Below are positions 12,247 through 14,561 of a stretch of 14,561 nt of DNA, one piece after another. Within the stretch, counting starts at the first letter, position 1. Every line of letters starts with the position of its first letter. The position numbers and the translations under genes were made by a program. The stretch covers positions 1-14,561 of the forward strand of contig CABMGU010000044.1 of assembly GCA_902385765.1 (NCBI GenBank), written 5' to 3'. Below the pieces are notes generated by a model. It had not been told where the DNA came from. It saw only the letters and a program-made list of their open reading frames with translations, and searched no databases. The DNA is from an uncultured archaeon (GTDB taxonomy: Archaea; Nanobdellota; Nanobdellia; Woesearchaeales; ARS49).

Positions 12247-13651
12247 AACCTTTAAACACTATCTCGGGTTTGTTAGAGACAGATTCCCTCTCCTGACCAT
12301 CAACAGCAAACTTTACAACAGCAACAGGCAATGAAATTCCTCCAAGAACGCCGAGCTTGGTATGCAGTTTGTACATCAACACACGATGCTCTTTAGGCTC
12401 CATCAGCTCAATATCCCATCTCAACAAAGTACCTCTTTGCTCGTTAGGAACAACCTTAGACGGAGCAAGAATAGTCTCCTTGCTCTCAGCAACAACATCA
12501 GCCAAGCGGGGCGCCAAATCCATAACCCTAACATGATGCGCAACCTTGTTGCCACGATTAATCAATTCGATAATAACCTTCAGCTCGCTCACACTCTCCT
12601 CACTTCCCTTAACAACACGAACGCCCTTCCTTACCAAAACAGGACTCCTGAAATAATAATAAGCAACAAACCCAATAACAGCAAGCAGCAACAACCAGAA
12701 CAACGGGCGATAATTGTAAGTAATCACGATATCATAAGTTCCGCCAGCACTCAAAGGAACCTCCCAAGTCAAAGCGCCAAGCTCAACCTTCGGCTCAGGC
12801 ACACCGGAAACAAACCAGCGCTTGGCAAACCAGGCAGGAACACGATAAACGTGAGTCAAAGGCTTGTTAGCATTATTAGTCAAAGTAACCTTTTCAACCC
12901 TTTTCAAAAATGATTTTTCAGAAGAAACGTCAGGCACAATACTGCCATAAGCAATAATCTCATACTCAACAGGGAACAAGTCAAACTGGAAAGCTTTCTC
13001 CGTCTCAGGAACAATAATGGAAATCTGCAACGCATCCTTCTGCGGAGGAGTAAGGGCATCAAGTTCTGCAATAAAAGTCAAAGTCTTCTTCTCCAAAGGA
13101 CCCAAAGAAGTCGTGTAATCCTTGTTAATCACGTTGCTCCTGACCTTCACGTCAACCTTGTCCAGGATACGCATATTCTGATTCTCAAGAGAAAGCTTTA
13201 TCGTCAAACCCTTGCGAGGGTCAATTTGAGGCTCAATAGTCGCAACACCGCGAACAGCAGGCAAGTATGTCGCATCCTCAGGGAAAGGGCTCTCCAAAAC
13301 AATGTAAACAATCTTCTTCTGCTGATCATTGGAATTCATCCTGCGGAAAATCACAGGAATATTATACGCGCCAGGATTCAAATTCAAAGGCCTGACCAGC
13401 AAATTCGTCTTAAACTTTGTTTGAGCAGGAACAGTCAGCGTTTTTTCAGTGCTGACATCCCAGGTAACATCATTCAAAAAGACCTCAAAAACCTCCTCAA
13501 CAGGAGAATTATGCTCCAACTCAAGCTCAAAAGAAGCAGTATCATTCAGATTTATCGTTCGCTCTGAAGGAAACAGTGAAACAGTAAAATCAACAGCACT
13601 AACAGAAAGCACAAACATCAACAACACTGCAACAAACGTCAAACGCCTCAT
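12245..13651 (-). CDS. Secreted/membrane-anchored beta-rich protein of unknown function
   Basis: A 468-residue protein. It starts MRRLTFVAVLLMFVLSVSAVDF, a clear signal peptide with a cleavage point near VSA. About 295 extracellular residues follow, rich in alternating hydrophobic strands and NLNDTASFELELEH-type segments, like the Ig-like or NEW-type domains of archaeal surface proteins. A single membrane helix (PLFWLLLLAVIGFVAYYYF, about 316-334) is followed by RSPVLVRKGVRVVKG, whose positive charge suggests that the C-terminus is cytoplasmic. About 120 further residues form another beta-rich domain (ELKVIIELINRGNKVAHHV). I chose the ATG at 13651 over the GTG at 13657 from the TATA box at 13676-13685. 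I do not recognise the family; a cell-surface scaffold is plausible. Confidence 0.83.
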   Translation of the reverse strand: MRRLTFVAVLLMFVLSVSAVDFTVSLFPSERTINLNDTASFELELEHNSPVEEVFEVFLNDVTWDVSTEKTLTVPAQTKFKTNLLVRPLNLNPGAYNIPVIFRRMNSNDQQKKIVYIVLESPFPEDATYLPAVRGVATIEPQIDPRKGLTIKLSLENQNMRILDKVDVKVRSNVINKDYTTSLGPLEKKTLTFIAELDALTPPQKDALQISIIVPETEKAFQFDLFPVEYEIIAYGSIVPDVSSEKSFLKRVEKVTLTNNANKPLTHVYRVPAWFAKRWFVSGVPEPKVELGALTWEVPLSAGGTYDIVITYNYRPLFWLLLLAVIGFVAYYYFRSPVLVRKGVRVVKGSEESVSELKVIIELINRGNKVAHHVRVMDLAPRLADVVAESKETILAPSKVVPNEQRGTLLRWDIELMEPKEHRVLMYKLHTKLGVLGGISLPVAVVKFAVDGQERESVSNKPEIVFKG

Positions 13652-13675
13652 TTTCACTACACTTTAGAAGTTAGT

Positions 13676-13685
13676 GTTTATAAAC
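13676..13685 (-). promoter_or_regulatory. TATA box of the beta-rich membrane protein gene
   Basis: GTTTATAAAC is palindromic and reads the same on both strands. It lies about 30 nt upstream of the ATG at 13651 and predicts a nearly leaderless transcript. Confidence 0.6.
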
Positions 13686-13705
13686 TTTTTGAAGAATAAA
13701 ATGTT

Positions 13706-13720
13706 AAAAAAAGAAAAAAA
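13706..13720 (-). terminator. Oligo-T terminator of the MscS-like gene
   Basis: Directly after the stop codon at 13721-13723 the minus strand reads a tract of 14 T with one C. Archaeal RNA polymerase terminates on such T-runs without a hairpin. Confidence 0.5.
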
Positions 13721-14377
13721 TTATAACTTGCGCTTGAAGTCGCTTAGAATCTTCTTGGCGTCATCCTTCAAAGCAAAGCCGAAGCCGATGCCGAACGTCA
13801 AAGCCAAGCCAAACATAATACCTGCAAGGATTATTAACAGGCTGTTCGTCGCAAAATCAATCTTGACGCCGATCTGGTCCAACACGATAATCGCTGTAAA
13901 CACCCATATTGAACCCCTCGCTACAAGAGAAGCGACGTGAGCGCCTTTTGCCCTGGTTTCAACTATCCTTGCACCAACATAATCAGCAGCCATCAAGCCA
14001 AGAAGGCCAATAACCACTGCCAAAATCACCTGAGGAATCCACATAGCAACATCCAGCAGGAAATTCTGCACAGCACCAAGATTAATCACATTAGCAGCTG
14101 CAGGCAGGAACAAGATAAACACATACCATTTCGTAATAACCTCAAGGAAATGGCTCAAGCGGAACTCGCCAACAACGCTTGTAAAGTTCGTCTTGTGCAA
14201 AACCCAGCGGTCAAAACGCACCTTGTCAAGAATGCCTCCGACAATCCTTGACGCAATCCAGGCAACGATATAACCAACAATCAAAATCAGTATCGCTGCT
14301 ATAACGCCTGGAACAGCGTCAATAACACCATAGCCAAGCCTCATAAACGGGCTTGCAACCTCTTCTAATAAAGCCAT
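13721..14377 (-). CDS. Mechanosensitive-channel-like membrane protein (conserved TM-helix repeat)
   Basis: A 218-residue integral membrane protein with about five hydrophobic helices: PGVIAAILILIVGYIVAWIAS, the WYVFILFLPAAANV region, WIPQVILAVVIGLLGLMAA, GSIWVFTAIIVLDQIGV, and a glycine/alanine-rich last helix (LAGIMFGLALTFGIGFGFAL) ending in KDDAKKIL. That last helix resembles the pore-lining TM3 of MscS and the repeat of the TM_helix family (PF05552). The soluble beta domain of true MscS channels is absent, so it may be a small channel, a subunit, or a membrane organiser. The ATG at 14377 has AGGTGAT four to five nt upstream; a GTG at 14386 would use that motif as coding. A TATA box lies at 14398-14408. 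Confidence 0.8.
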   Translation of the reverse strand: MALLEEVASPFMRLGYGVIDAVPGVIAAILILIVGYIVAWIASRIVGGILDKVRFDRWVLHKTNFTSVVGEFRLSHFLEVITKWYVFILFLPAAANVINLGAVQNFLLDVAMWIPQVILAVVIGLLGLMAADYVGARIVETRAKGAHVASLVARGSIWVFTAIIVLDQIGVKIDFATNSLLIILAGIMFGLALTFGIGFGFALKDDAKKILSDFKRKL

Positions 14378-14397
14378 ACATATCACCTCTGTTTGGA

Positions 14398-14408
14398 TTT
14401 ATATTTAA
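14398..14408 (-). promoter_or_regulatory. TATA box of the MscS-like gene
   Basis: The minus strand reads TTAAATATAAA about 26 nt before the ATG. A good AGGTGAT ribosome binding site also precedes the ATG, so the real transcript start may lie a little upstream of the spacing-based estimate. Confidence 0.5.
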
Positions 14409-14434
14409 GCCGCATTTGAATGAAGAAGAAATAG

Positions 14435-14468
14435 AAAAAAAATTAAAAAAGAGCGCTTAAACAGCGCT
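14435..14468 (-). terminator. Hairpin and T-run terminator at the end of the last gene
   Basis: AGCGCT occurs twice (14452-14457 and 14463-14468) with a five-nt loop, forming a 6-bp stem that includes the stop codon of the last gene. Two T-rich tracts follow on the minus strand (14435-14450). Confidence 0.65.
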
Positions 14469-14561
14469 TACAGTTATCTCAGTCAACTTAGGCCCTGTAA
14501 CCTTTGCTTCCTTAGAGGTTACCTTCGTAATCTCACCAGTCGCAAGAGCACGAGAACCCAT
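14457..14561 (-). CDS. C-terminal end of an unidentified protein, or a complete 34-residue ORF
   Basis: The last frame in the window reads MGSRALATGEITKVTSKEAK and ends TEITVSAV before TAA at 14459-14457. The only Met is at the window edge (14561-14559), so either it is the start of a very short protein or the gene continues to the right. The coding character, the GAG/AAG-rich composition and the terminator at its end support a real gene end. I cannot name the family; the GSRALATGEI stretch faintly recalls the RNA/DNA-binding Alba fold but the tail is too short to say so. Confidence 0.55.
   Translation of the reverse strand: MGSRALATGEITKVTSKEAKVTGPKLTEITVSAV

Overview
The window looks like a chromosomal segment from a small-genome archaeon, most likely a DPANN lineage of the Woesearchaeota/Pacearchaeota kind; the lineage is inference, the domain assignment is firm. 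The archaeal evidence is: TATA-box promoters 22-40 nt upstream of gene starts with many apparently leaderless transcripts, GGTGA-type ribosome binding sites, an archaeal/eukaryotic-type tryptophanyl-tRNA synthetase, a geranylgeranyl-reductase family flavoprotein (archaeal lipids), and a tRNA-Tyr with C1-G72 and an intron in the anticodon loop. Nearly every gene lies on the minus strand; only an acetyltransferase (5036-5533) and a RelA/SpoT-domain gene (9685-10764) are on the plus strand. All description below is from reading the sequence; no searches were run.

Layout from left to right. 1-932: 5' part of trpS (C-terminus cut by the window edge). 965-1933: a small ribbon-helix-helix protein downstream of a coiled-coil protein, in one transcript. 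1980-3805: an FAD/NAD(P)H oxidoreductase overlapping a geranylgeranyl-reductase family protein, a likely electron-donor/acceptor pair for lipid saturation. 3846-4943: a short Glu/Leu/Phe/Val dehydrogenase. 5036-5533: a divergent GNAT acetyltransferase. 5534-7292: an M17 leucyl aminopeptidase with a three-cysteine ferredoxin directly behind it. 7333-9511: an iron-sulfur assembly operon made of a four-cysteine HTH regulator, iscS, iscU and a DUF1858 CxxC protein, each overlapping the next. 9685-10764: an AT-rich, plus-strand RelA/SpoT small alarmone synthetase that looks inserted. 10999-11844: a lipoprotein. 11878-12211: a GC-rich, hairpin-dense segment containing tRNA-Tyr and a partial duplication of its 3' end. 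12245-14377: a membrane-anchored beta-rich secretory protein and a mechanosensitive-channel-like membrane protein. 14457-14561: the end of another gene, with its terminator.

The most interesting parts are: (i) the tRNA-Tyr locus, where a 41-bp perfect repeat carries the last 16 nt of the tRNA plus its terminator hairpin, and the two copies flank a 110-bp block of strong hairpins and an inverted T-arm fragment; (ii) the isc operon headed by a regulator with a C-terminal C-x3-C-x3-C-x2-C motif, a candidate archaeal counterpart of IscR; (iii) the RelA/SpoT gene, which could be an alarmone or tRNA-modifying defence/toxin enzyme. I see no CRISPR array, transposase or integrase.
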